Origin: Taenia hydatigena | Taxonomy: Eukaryota > Platyhelminthes > Cestoda > Cyclophyllidea > Taeniidae | Direction: 5' to 3' | Length of the DNA stretch: 64,000 nt | Assembly (NCBI GenBank): GCA_036345935.2 | Contig: JADWOT020001278.1 | Location: 127,344 to 191,343, forward strand | Shown: positions 36,602 to 47,752 of the stretch, one piece after another | How the letters are laid out: each line of letters begins with the position of its first letter | How positions within the stretch are numbered: the first letter of the stretch is position 1 | The notes under the pieces: generated by a model | Seen by the model: the letters and a program-made list of their open reading frames with translations, nothing else | Told to the model about the DNA's origin: nothing | The model's database searches: none | Program-made: the position numbers and the translations under genes

Positions 36602-39600
36602 CTATACACACGAAAGATGGTTTAGATGATTAGGAGAACGACTAGAATCATCACTATATGATGGCGATATCTCTGGGAAAATGGAAGAAGGGTGGAACAG
36701 GTGCAATTTATAGGTAAGCGGTTAGTGTTAACGCCCCTACTTAATGCACAAAAATAATTAATTTTGGCGTCAACAAAATTAGATCTTGCGTGACAGGAGC
36801 GCGTAAAGAAGTTTGAGGGGTTCCAATAGCAATGGTTGTTGCAGCAATTCGTAAGCCTAATGCGCTGGTCAAATTTTGGTTGTTTTGGTGGGAGCAGTTT
36901 ATCTAATGTTCGTGCACGCAACGCCTTGTCCTCCTCACTGAATTTAATTTTTTTGAAGTTGTTATAATGCAGCCACCTCAGAACCTCGGACTTTTAGCCT
37001 TAATCGGCTGTAATGACGGGGAGAACAACTATGATTAAGCGACAACTTTGTGGTTGCTTCGAATGCTAGCTTCCTCCGCTAACCATGGATTTGATGGTTA
37101 ACTAGCACAAGAGGTGCACATAAATTATATGGGGATTAAATTAATAAACAAAAACTAAACTCATTTGTAATCTCGTTTCTGATATTTTCGTGTCGCTGAG
37201 TTGTTTGTTTCTGAGTTTGTGACTTCTTGTCAGCTACTAAGGATGACGTAAAAGATTTGTTCGCTTACTGAACTTTGTTTGACATCTCCGCCTAATAAGC
37301 ATGTCATGCAACCGCTTTTAGGCACATTAGATAATGCACGGAGCCTGCGTTGCAACAAAGTAGAATTTTGTTCCAACAAATTACAAACTACACAAGATTA
37401 CGCTTAATGTGATAAACCTTTAGGTGTTTGAGCTTCCGAACCTAAGTTCGCAAGCAATTTATGATCCCTGTGCTCTGTTGCACCCCAGCACTTCTTCTCG
37501 AGAGGTCACACCACGGGTATGAAAGAGGGCACCCATTTAAAACGAGTTTTACATTAGTCTGGTTTCGTTAATACTTTGTGGTAGAGGGTTTCAAAGTTGG
37601 GTCAGCAGGCCAATGGGTCATGACATGCAAAGGTCAATTTACGATGTCACACAACGCTTATTAGGTAGTGATGAAGGTGGACCCATGCATTCTCTATCAT
37701 TGTCAGATAGTGTTGTCTTGATATCAGTCCCGTCCTTGGTGATGGCGGCACCTCTTACACTAGTTTCCAGGTCAACGGTAGGCAACTGGTGCGTTGACGC
37801 CACTTATCCATGCATTCTCCTACTCCTACTTGAGTTACGAAATGAAATCAACAAAAATTAATCATCGTTAGAAAAGACAATTTAGAGGGTAAAGGTAGCT
37901 CCTCCTTGAACTTTGGATACAGCAAAAGTAGGGAAGGCAAGATGCGAATTTGTTCTCAGTCAGCAAGTGCATAGCTGCGCAATTCAAGTAGGCATCAAGT
38001 CAGATAGGCACTTATAAGCTGTTATTGTGGAGGTTCGAACAGCAACGTTTACTAAATATTGATGACGTTAAAGTTTTTGAGGCAAACAGAGAGCTGTTTA
38101 CACCATCAGTGTAAGGACTCACTGATTTACCACCACTAGTGGTCCCGATCGTTTCTCAAGCAAGTTTTCGCACCCATTGACTACCCTCGTCACGTTTTGA
38201 TTGCAGTACCAGACCAAGAATGGCCTATCCTTTAGCAAGGCTCTATATCATAACTAAAACTGGAAGTGTCATACATGACACACGTATGCTCTGGTAACCA
38301 TGGCGTCTGCCTAGAAATTAGGTGTTCGGAATTAAGTGAATAATCACAAATCAGGGTTATCATGCCGTCCATATCATCCATGGCATTTTTACTAGGCACA
38401 CGAAAAAATTATGTGCATGCGAATAACACTTACAGCCTGCAATCCGTCTCCCACTGATATCTGTCATGCGAAATTGCTCGTCAATTCTTTTCTCGTGTCT
38501 CATTACTCTCGGAAAACCCTAAATGCTATAAAGACCGGGGCATACAAGTCCTAGTGACCAAGGAGCGATAGGGCTAGTTTTGATTGTTTCATGGTTCGAA
38601 AAAAGTGTTTCAAGGTCCTTTAAGACGACGAAATCTGCTTCTTCGCCAACACTATGGAGCGAGGTTGAGGAAATCTGCAAGCTCAACGGTCATAAGGCTG
38701 ACAACGTTCTCATGCAAGCTTTACTAACATAAAGCGAGGCAGAGCCCATCTTCTATATTACATCCGCCTCGACTAACCCGTGCCGATATACCAAGTCTTC
38801 AATGGATTCATTTCTATCAAGACGAACCATAACGCTCACACTGACCATTTGGACAGCAACTCCGGTAATGACTGTCACCATGGTATAATCGTCGCAAAAC
38901 GCTGTCCTCTTCAAGTAGTTCCATTAGTTAGATTCCCGTAAACTAAGTTGCCCTCACAAAATTTTTAATGGAAATTCATCCAATCGTGTGACTTGATTGT
39001 CGTGATGCGGACAGATTAAAAGTGGTATTTTTAGCATCTGCAAATTGTTTAAATGCATCCTAATCCGTGCCTTGTGTTTCCCTTCCTTCTCTTCTCCTCC
39101 CATTCCGTAAAACCTTTTTCGTTTGCCGTCCTCTCGTTTACCAAGTCCTCTTATTACTTCCTTTAACTTCAACTGTCACTTCCTATGACTTTGCATTGTT
39201 ATACTTGTTAAAGCAGCACTTAAATGCCTTTATTATTTTCATTTATTTAAAGAGATTGAATGCAAAAGCCTGCCCTGTTGAAGCTTTTTAGCGTTCAATG
39301 GCAGGCAGCATGCCTAACCTCTTTTAAATGGGAAGACCTTCTGTCAAACTGCAGTTCATGCTACACGTATCACATTTACTGTTAATGTTAATTAAACTAA
39401 TATCCTTTTTTCCTTTTTGGGCATCTTTGCCACCTGAGGCAGTTCATTTTTAACATTTTACAAACAGGAACGGATCGCAAAGGAAGCAAATTCGATATTA
39501 ATTAAAATCCTTCGTGTCTGCAAGACGAAAGTATTGTCCGTGGATAAATGGTAAAGAAGCACAGGCCACAGCCCTTCCTTTAACAGAGTTGGGGATGATA

Positions 39601-40064
39601 TACCAAACGAAAAGTGTTGCTGAATTATTCGTTCATATTTCTACCTCCTTACCTTCTCATCTCTGCTTTAAGCCACTTGCGACCATGCGACTCTTTGCCT
39701 ACCTGATGTCGTACAGCTACTGACCATCTGGACTGTTCTTCTGTTTGTAACCTTACTACCAATTCAAGTGCCACATTGAAGTTCTAGCTTAGATTGTCAT
39801 TGGCGCAGCCTAAAATCAGGTTCCTGCACTGACTTGACTCAGTTGCGACTTGAGAGAGGCCCTAGCATGTCAAAGTAGACGCGCTTTAGTGTTCGTATAT
39901 GCATAGTTAATATTTAATGAAAGTGCCTCCTTCTACTAAATGACGAGACTCATTCTGTAGCCATTATCCCATTCAGCTAATAAACCGCAATGCCAAACCA
40001 TAATCAGGCAGTCAAAGGGTTGACTCTATAGCTGTTGCCTGCTTTCTCATCTTTTACCTTACAG
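36602..40064. other. Region upstream of the cyclase, no supported gene
   Basis: The missing 5' exon(s) and promoter of the guanylate cyclase should lie here. I found no ATG plus signal peptide with the required phase. Open frames at 37613-37861 (plus) and 39067-39291 (plus) are hydrophobic but unassigned. Confidence 0.4.
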
Positions 40065-40235
40065 AAGAAACGTGAAAGCTCAATCACCTTCTTCGGGCCC
40101 TTCCAAAATGTTCTCTATGTAAGCATCAACAATGATAGGCAAAGCGTGAACGGATTTGTCCTGGACGACGTCCTCAGCCAAACCCAGAAAATGAAAGCGG
40201 CTGTTAAAGCTGACTACACACATTTGCCATTGTGA
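40065..40235 (+). CDS. Unassigned terminal-exon-like segment
   Basis: A strong pyrimidine-rich acceptor (CTTTTACCTTACAG) is followed by 56 open codons and a TGA. The reading is compositionally convincing (SITFFGPFQNVLYVSIN, then GFVLDDVLSQTQKMKAAVK), unlike the hydrophobic or Cys/His-biased chance frames around it. I do not recognise the family and found no upstream exon. It could be the last exon of a plus-strand gene or a relic of one. Confidence 0.33.
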   Translation, partial: KKRESSITFFGPFQNVLYVSINNDRQSVNGFVLDDVLSQTQKMKAAVKADYTHLPL

Positions 40236-43200
40236 TTTTGTCCTAGCTCACTAGAACAGTCTTTCACAGCCTGAATTCCCTACACTTCTGCTGGCATTCG
40301 CTTGGCATCGTGTTCATTCCTGTGAACATCTTTGGGGATTCCCCTGATGTGAGCAGACTTGCCTTAACTTCATGCCATCAACTTTATCATTATATTCTTT
40401 ACCTAGCATATGCCTGAGTCCATGTATTAGGCATCAGTAAAAAAAGGAATATTAGGGGAGCATCATTACGGCAGGAACCCATTTCTGTGCAAGAGTTCGA
40501 CATTGTACGCAAAGGATTTCCTTCCGTACTGACAAAATTCATTGGATTCTTCCTCTTGTCGGTAGGAATGTAGCTCTGCGCGCAAGATTTCAGGACCTAC
40601 GCTTTGCTCTGTCAGTTTGTGATAGAGGGGACGTCAGCAGAATTAGTGAATTCCTTAGCAAAGAACAAAAGGTTCAGACTAGGAATGTAAGTAGTTTTTT
40701 TGAGTTCATTTAGAACTGCCCACCACTTATCAGGTAGATTTCCTTCTAAGGTAAACGCTCGTCTTTAGAAAAGTGTTAAGTGCCAAGTCGTAAGGTAAAG
40801 TAATCTGCTTTTGCCAGCCGAATTCATAAACGACGAAAAGGATTGTAACTTACCATACACCTGTCTCAGCTTGACGTCGCAAATATGCGAAACCTAGTTT
40901 CCAAGGCTTTTACAGAAAACGATTTCAATGAGCGGTACAGCTCTTAACGATTCGCAATACTGAAAACTGTAAAATAGTTATAGATTGTATGTGGTCTGGG
41001 TACAGAATTTGCCTGGTGATCTATGGGTTAAGAGCACAATGAATGCATTTTATCCTTATTAGTTATCATTATTTTGTAACTTATTATTACCATCTTAGTC
41101 ATAGTTGGGGCTGTCCCTGCCTTCTTTTCTCATACAAATCTTGGGTAAAGATAAAATTTCATTTGTGTAATTTTATTTTTGATTCGCTGTAAACCTTCAT
41201 AGCAATCATATGGTTCTCTCACACAATAGTTGTGTCATCGTAATGAAGTCCCTTACACTCGATTTCCTTTCCAGTAGAGCCTCAGTGCTAAGTTTATAAA
41301 AGGGACTTTTAAGGCCATGGAATTGAATCAGGTTGAAGAAAAGTACTCTGGTGTATTTTGCATGTGAATTAACAGTCACATGCTAGATTGGCAGCCTTAT
41401 CCCTATTAGAGGATAGCCTCAGTCCAATTAAATTTGTCACGCTTGATATGACACAAACGCTCTTCTTTGCTTTTGTGCACAGAGGCCATGCGATTGCACC
41501 CTAACATCGAGTTTCGCCGTCACCAGCGGAATGCTTTACTCCAAAGAAGGAGACTTTCGTTCCCTCACCTCTGCAAGCATTCATTTTTTCACATCCCGAT
41601 GTTGCTCTTCTACCCACTAACTTCACCAATGCCTGGGAGTGTAGATGGAATCCGATGGGGTACCTAATAACTTGCCGTAAAATCACTAACGAACTGATGA
41701 CAGGTAACATTGTCTTTAGCATGTCTTAAGTTAAATTGGTATTACTCTCAGCCTTTACGTTCTTTAACAATGATTCGTCTACTTGGAGTGGAGTCACCTG
41801 CTTGTAGTTTAAACAGTTCTATCGAAATCACACCTTGTCCTGCATAATTAAATTTGGTATATTTTGGGCCAGTATATTGGACAATGAGTATGGGTTTGCA
41901 GTCAAAACAACTGAATGTAGTTAAGTTCTGATGCTCTTAATAATATAGCAGTAAAAATAAATAAATTCCTTTACCAAACAATCAAAATCGCGCTAGCTTC
42001 CAATTAGTAAACACCAAAATTTAAAACCGACTGCCGAAATGAGTTGTGTTAAAAGGCGATGGCGATGCTGAGTTTACGTGCACGGATAATTGGTTAGCAG
42101 TGGATCTGTAAAGGATCATCATCTCTATAAGCTTAGTGCAACCCCATATTTTTACAAAGAGGCACAGATACCCCTTTTACTGGACGCTGAGTGTGGTGAG
42201 AAGGGTTGAATTTGGATGAGTTTCAATGAAAGCGCTGCTCGCGAGGTCACTATCACCAGGTTCAAAAATCTTAAGAACATTTCCAGGACCTCCCTTCCAT
42301 CAAACCTCTTCCTCATTCGACTTGCGCAAACAACTTCTCTGTGGGGCGAAAGGCAGTTGGTTTCGATGTAAATTTTAAATCAGCAAAACTAGAATTTTTC
42401 GAAAACAAAACAAGTAAATTTGGGTCATTATAACCCGCAGCATGCACTGTAGGTATCAAATGACGGATCCGCGTTTATGCACTCATAGGCTCACACTAAG
42501 AAGCAGTCGAACGGTCTTCTCCTTATATTTCCATCTCTCTCCTAAGCGAGACTGTACTTTGAGCACTAAAATGCTACCTCCTCCGCATGGAACAAAGTGA
42601 CTCGCCATAGGCGGCGATGCAATGAATGTGGCTAGGGATGAGTGGGTGGTGAGCATGGGATTCAACGACTTTAGTGGTAGCTATCGGATGGTTGCTGTCA
42701 TCGTTCAATAAATATCTTTAGGGAGAACATGTCAGACGGCAGACTAATGACGTATAGCTACACTGCTTCCAAACATCGGTCATATAACATTCATTGTCGT
42801 ACCATAGCCCACTGTGAATTTTCGGAACGATTGGAGCGCTATACATGTAACAACTAAATTGACATCAACCAAAATTTAACGCCGTTTTCTGACAAATGTT
42901 AATGATAATCAGTATAGTACGAATTGTATGCAATGGTAGAAAACAAGGCAGAACTGAGGAACGTTACTAATTACGACCATTAGTATCCCAGGAAATTGGC
43001 AAAGTACTTACTTTAAATCAAACGTCAGTAGAGTGGCAAACTATTTACCTATCGAAAATGTTGAAATCTTACATGAGCATAGTGGTCGTTACAGTGGAGC
43101 TATACTTCTTTATAACTATAAAAGAGTTGCGCTGCAAGGAGCGAAGGGCTCATCAAAAATAGATCATTCGAATCCTGAGAGAGAATGCTTGTGACGATGC

Positions 43201-43689
43201 GATCGAAGACGCAAAACGTTGCACCATCCAAAGCAAGCGGAGAGGAGCATTTGAAACCTATGTAAGGCATGACTCGTAATGTAGAGAGCTAAGTTGCACC
43301 CACCGATTTGGTGGAGCTAAGTGAAGTACATTCACCACAAATTCATTCAAGCTGGTAGTCGCGCAACACAACAAGGGTGTAGGAGTTGAGAGCAACAACA
43401 TCGGTGAGGACACTGATGACACTCATGCAAACACTTAGAGGTGTAACCTACAACATTATAGTGGGTCACTAAAAGCCTGTATAAATGTTTTCAAAATGGA
43501 AATCTGAAATTGATTTAAATGCTACTAATACGACAGATTAACCACCCTCAAGGCTATGAATCATCTAGCGAAATTGATAGGGACTAAGAAGAGTGAGATA
43601 TAGAATTAATCGGAAGTCCACTACACAGCGTCAACCTTTAAAATGCATAATTCAAATTGGCCTTCATGAGAAAAAGGAAAATACTTAAA
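40236..43689. other. Region without a supported gene
   Basis: Only short frames. A frame at 41467-41667 begins LLCTEAMRLHP, but what follows does not resemble a cytochrome P450. Confidence 0.45.
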
Positions 43690-44610
43690 AGCACACCGGC
43701 AGGAGCTATGGCAATGTTTAAGGCCTAAAGCTTAAAATAGGTATACTAATGGAGTACTTCAGCTGAACTTTTAATCCTTTCCTTCCCACAACTTCTCCAC
43801 CCATCGCAGGTATCGCGTTCTGCACACTCAAAGAATTTTCATTCTTAACAAAGCCAGTGGGTGAATACACTGCAATTACTTGAGAACGTGAAAATTAACA
43901 AGCAACCAATCTAATGTGCGTGCACATCGAAGCCAATGCTCTGGTTTGTGATCCTGACCACAAATACCTTCACACTTAACACTCGTCCAAACGGCTCAAA
44001 AAAAGAGTAAATAGGCGCATTTCACTATGTTCATGGGAAATATAGATGAACAATTTGAAGCCTTCAGAGTCCCCAATCATTGACCCACAATTAGCGGATT
44101 GTTGAGGGTGATGGGTAAGTACTTGAGCAAAGTCATGGACGCTCACTGCTGGTGAGGACACAGAGAGTCAAATTTTCTAGAAGTTTATTTTAAAAGAGGC
44201 AAAAGAAAGGGGACACAAGTACAAAATCACTTGTTTTATACTGAGGGTAGCTAAGCATGCATGATTGAATAACTAAAAGCAAAGCATGAAGGCGGATGTC
44301 CAAAGTGGCAGACCTACAGCAAGGGATAGGAAACGGCTTCCTACCTGCGCCATAAACAATACTTCTGGTATTAAAGGCCGCATATCTTCATCTGGTTAAA
44401 ATCGATGATTCTGAGGTACTGAGGTGGAAAAATGCTGTCGTTGCTGTTGTCTCAGCTTGAGTTTCTTCACGCTGTGCCACTACATCATACATGCCAAGGC
44501 TTTTGCAGCAAAGTCCAAATGCAACGCTTCGAGAGGCGACGATGTTTGTGGAAATGGAGTTGAAACCGATCAATGAATTTGACCTAGAATAAAAAGAACC
44601 AATGAACACG
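43690..44610 (-). pseudogene. CELF/Bruno-like RNA-binding protein pseudogene, copy 2 (RRM3 region)
   Basis: On the minus strand, about 44070-43995 reads DSEGFKLFIYISHEHSEM (start of RRM3; the RNP2 strand LFIY is intact). About 43992-43920 reads FEPFGRVLSVKVFVVRITNQ after a frame change, matching the RRM3 core with F-G-x-V-x-S-x-K-V-F-V. About 43860-43760 reads SVQNAIPAMGG and GRKGLKVQLK, the domain end. An intron relic interrupts the RNP1 strand, as in copy 1, and an upstream linker remnant ends in CAG/GTAGGA. Frameshifts and stops make it non-functional. It is better preserved than the copy at 11905-12740 and has the same orientation. Confidence 0.7.
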
Positions 44611-47099
44611 TCCCAAAAGGCACCTTAGAAAACCCTAATAATTTTGCATAAAAATATGCCTTTATAAAATTTCAATATTTATCACAGATTGCAGAACCAT
44701 GCAAATTTGCATGTCAAACTTCACCGAAGGCCATTATTCTACATAGTTTGCCTAATCGAGCATTTTTGGTTTTGTAAATGCAAAGCGTACAAATACGTTA
44801 ATTCTAAGCTTTTGCGGTACCTCTATGAAATGTTTTAAAAGTTATAATTTTGGTTGTCCTATATTCAGAAAGTAGCTTTTCTTCATTTCGCACAATTAGT
44901 ATTCACTGTTTTGTAGCCGCATATTAAAAGGATGTTTTGAAAGGCGTGAAGAATAGTTGTCAGCCTCAAACTTAGGCGTCAGTTTGTTGGCCAGTAAGCT
45001 AAATTGTGTGCTCAGTTTGATTTTGCCGCACAAAATGCAGAAGTGGGGACCATTGAGACACGTTGTCTGCAAATTCGTGTTAATGCCCGCTGATGGTTTC
45101 CACAAGATGTTCATGTGACTCCCTTTTCTTAGTCAATGTTAGGCCTCCAAATGGGTAGACACATCACTCAGGTCGATAAGTGGCCCGAGTTGTCGCTGAA
45201 AGGGATACGACAACAACTCGGAAGTGAGACATCCTCATTGTAGTGAAATAGTATTATCAAAGAATTCCTGATTGGGTCAGGAAGATATTGTCGCCTCTAC
45301 TGTAAGCGCTCTGTACAAGTTTTAGCTAAGCGCAGCTCGGGTTTTTCGGGCTAACAGGCCGAATTGAATCTGGTTGGCATAAAATACGAGGAAAGAAATA
45401 CAGGGCCCATTAGACAGCACCGTACCAAGATCATGACCAATGTGCGTGTGTTATGACGCAGAAGCTTAGGTCCTTGTATGCGATTTGAAGAGTTGATGCG
45501 ATAGCGTGTTGTACGCTTAACTCCGCATCGAGTGTGCCGGACGTTTCAGCATTTGATGGCTCTATAAGCCCTACTAATTGACAATCAGTAGAATAGATTG
45601 TTACCGATGCAAAATCATCTTAATAATTTGTCAACTCTCATCTACTTGGTTTTTAGATTGTACATTCTGGAATGTTTTACGCATTTAATTTTGATGCAAT
45701 ACGCTCTAACTGCGCTCTCATACCCATTCTATTAACATTCAAAAATTTAATTCTCTCTTTTGTATTGTCCTTAGAAGTGAATAACGTGTTTTTGGTTTCG
45801 CTCGTTCACGCCAAATGCCCTTATATCATGGAGGTGATTGGAATTGCATTAACTAAACCAGTACAGGTAGACTCCTTGGACATTTTGGGCTACAGACTTT
45901 GAAATTAGGCTTCTTTTAGTGGTCTTGCTGGGCCTGCTTTTCTTCTTGATTCTGGGTCTCGCTTCGGTCAATTTTATCAGTAACTGGCACTCCTTCCTCT
46001 TGCATTTAAAATTAGAAGACATTTATAATACTCGGTAGAAACTGCAGGACAGATAGCTGTTAACTGTACACCATGAGAGTTTCGGACTACCTTATTTGGT
46101 AAACCTGTTTTACTCTCTGAAGTAGAATTCACAGTGGGAGATGATGAGAATTAACCTGTGTCGTCAAATGGGCACAGTCATAGGCTCATAATCATTAAAT
46201 CTAATGGGTTTTAAATGCACTTTAGCAACAAGTAAAATTAGTAAATTGCACCCCATTCCATCTAAACCTGATGTAGCTGTCCCCATTCCTCTACTAAAAT
46301 CGCTAACCTCGTCACATTTTTCGATTCCTTCTTTTGGGTACGTGCAGTGGCAGTCGTAAAAATAGTTTCTTCTGGTCTTACTTTTTCAAAGATGAGAGGC
46401 GTCGGACGGAGGTACTCCAGAACGTGACAGATGAGCACAAAAAGATGCTGCATCGCTTGCAAAGGAATAGCTCTTAACGCCCTATTGACTTTAATGTTTT
46501 CTTCTAATTTATACCCAACGTTGCAACCGCAACTATAGTTGCGCTTCGCTGCCAAAATTTTTGTCTGTCTTGGAATTCTGTTTTGGCAGACTTGTTTAAG
46601 GAGCGTCACGAATGTGTGGTGCTGGCGGTTTTTGCGTGCCTCTCCATATGCATTCGTAAAATTTGGGTGACACTCCAACTGCGATATTACAATGCCCTTG
46701 GGTGCTGGACAATAAGCACTTACAACTTATGTTTGAAATGCTGCAAGAGCACTCAATGTGGTTGGAACGCCGAAGCAAAACCCGTGCAAGAACTTTAGTT
46801 CATTGACGTTAAATTTAGTTTCTTAATGTGGCATCAATGAAAGCAGTGTTCAGAGACTTCTGTTTTGCCAAATAGTCATAAATTATGCGAATCATATCGT
46901 ATACATGGTATTTGCCAAAGGATAAAGTAAAAACATGCCTAAAAGTATACTGTATTTGTGTTGACCAGCACTAATGGTAAAATATTAGCTACAAAGCATA
47001 CATGGGAAGGACTGCGGTGGAAAAACGAGTACCCAAATTCTGTAAGAATGCATTGTTAACAGTGTTTCTAATTCAAAAGATTACTGGCAAGCTACCTCG
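44611..47099. other. Region with unassigned open segments only
   Basis: A plus segment at about 45660-45860 follows a TTTTTAG acceptor and is open to a GTAGAC donor, with a hydrophobic reading of unknown identity. A 138-codon minus frame at 46262-46678 is of a length expected by chance in this composition. Confidence 0.4.
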
Positions 47100-47310
47100 G
47101 TGCTTGTAATCTCATCCATTCGAGCGATTGGATGCCAAATCGCTGACTTAACTTTAAGGGAGATGCTGGCTGTTGGAAATAAATTTGGCGGATCGGTGCG
47201 TTTGCGTGGCCCAAGGTTAATTTGGAACCAAAAAATAGGACCAAGAAATATTCTGGTGCTCAGTCCAGGTTCCAGTGCAGACCCTGCTTCCCACTTCACC
47301 GGTGGCTTAA
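47100..47310 (-). CDS. Unassigned exon-like segment
   Basis: On the minus strand, a weak acceptor (AAATTTAAG) is followed by about 70 open codons to a possible donor at a GAG/GTAGCT boundary. The reading has PPVKWEAGSALEPGL, IFLGPIFWFQINLGP and IWHPIARMDEITSTE, which looks like folded protein. The plus strand is also open over 83 codons here. No family recognised. Confidence 0.25.
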
Positions 47311-47679
47311 ATGACTTAAATTTAATTTGCAAATTTGCGATCCTGTCATGAATTCCACTGATTAGGAACCGTGTTTCTTTACTACAATAATGAGGCTGCG
47401 CACACTCTCCACATTTTTGAGGTTACATTTAAAATCCCCTTTGAAACCTCTTGGTGAAAGTCTCTCCACCTAATTGTCGCCTCACACTTACTATTCTCTT
47501 GCGTTGCTTCCTCGATGTCTTTCGCCTTATCCTGCCACTTCCCACCTTCGATTGCATGGTTAAGATGTAGAGGAGTAGGGGAATCGGGCTAACGCGATAG
47601 CAAGTAGTGAACTCGAGACAGAGGGACAAGACCAAAGCAGGGCAAGCGGAGGTTGCCAAGAAGGAAATCTATAAATTGA

Positions 47680-47752
47680 GCTGGTGTGGCCTAATGGATA
47701 AGGCGTCTGTTTCCAAAGTAGAAGAATGCGGGTCTGAGTTCTGTCACTGATG
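47680..47752 (+). pseudogene. tRNA-Arg-like relic (tRNA pseudogene or SINE head)
   Basis: TGGCCTAATGGATAAGGCG is identical to the D-arm and A box of animal tRNA-Arg genes. It is followed by a 5-bp stem around loop TTCCAAA and then a T-arm-like GGGTCTGAGTTCTGTC that departs from the B-box consensus by an inserted base and a substitution. The acceptor stem (GCTGGTG against CACTGAT) has a mismatch and wobble pairs. The loop would place CCA (Trp) at the anticodon of an Arg-type body. This looks like a decayed tRNA or a tRNA-derived repeat rather than a working gene. Confidence 0.55.

Noticed and set aside
36622..36921. Minus-strand frame ending in a hydrophobic MILVVLLII, considered as the cyclase signal peptide
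   Set aside because: It ends in a stop before the exon 1 acceptor and offers no donor with the needed phase.
41467..41667. Cytochrome P450-like reading (EAMRLHP)
   Set aside because: The residues after it do not follow the P450 pattern and no haem-binding segment is present.
45191..45223. Imperfect inverted repeat (GAGTTGTCG ... CGACAACAACTC)
   Set aside because: An isolated short hairpin with no associated gene or element.
46262..46678. A 138-codon minus-strand open frame
   Set aside because: A few frames of this length are expected by chance in 64 kb of this composition. No domain is recognisable.
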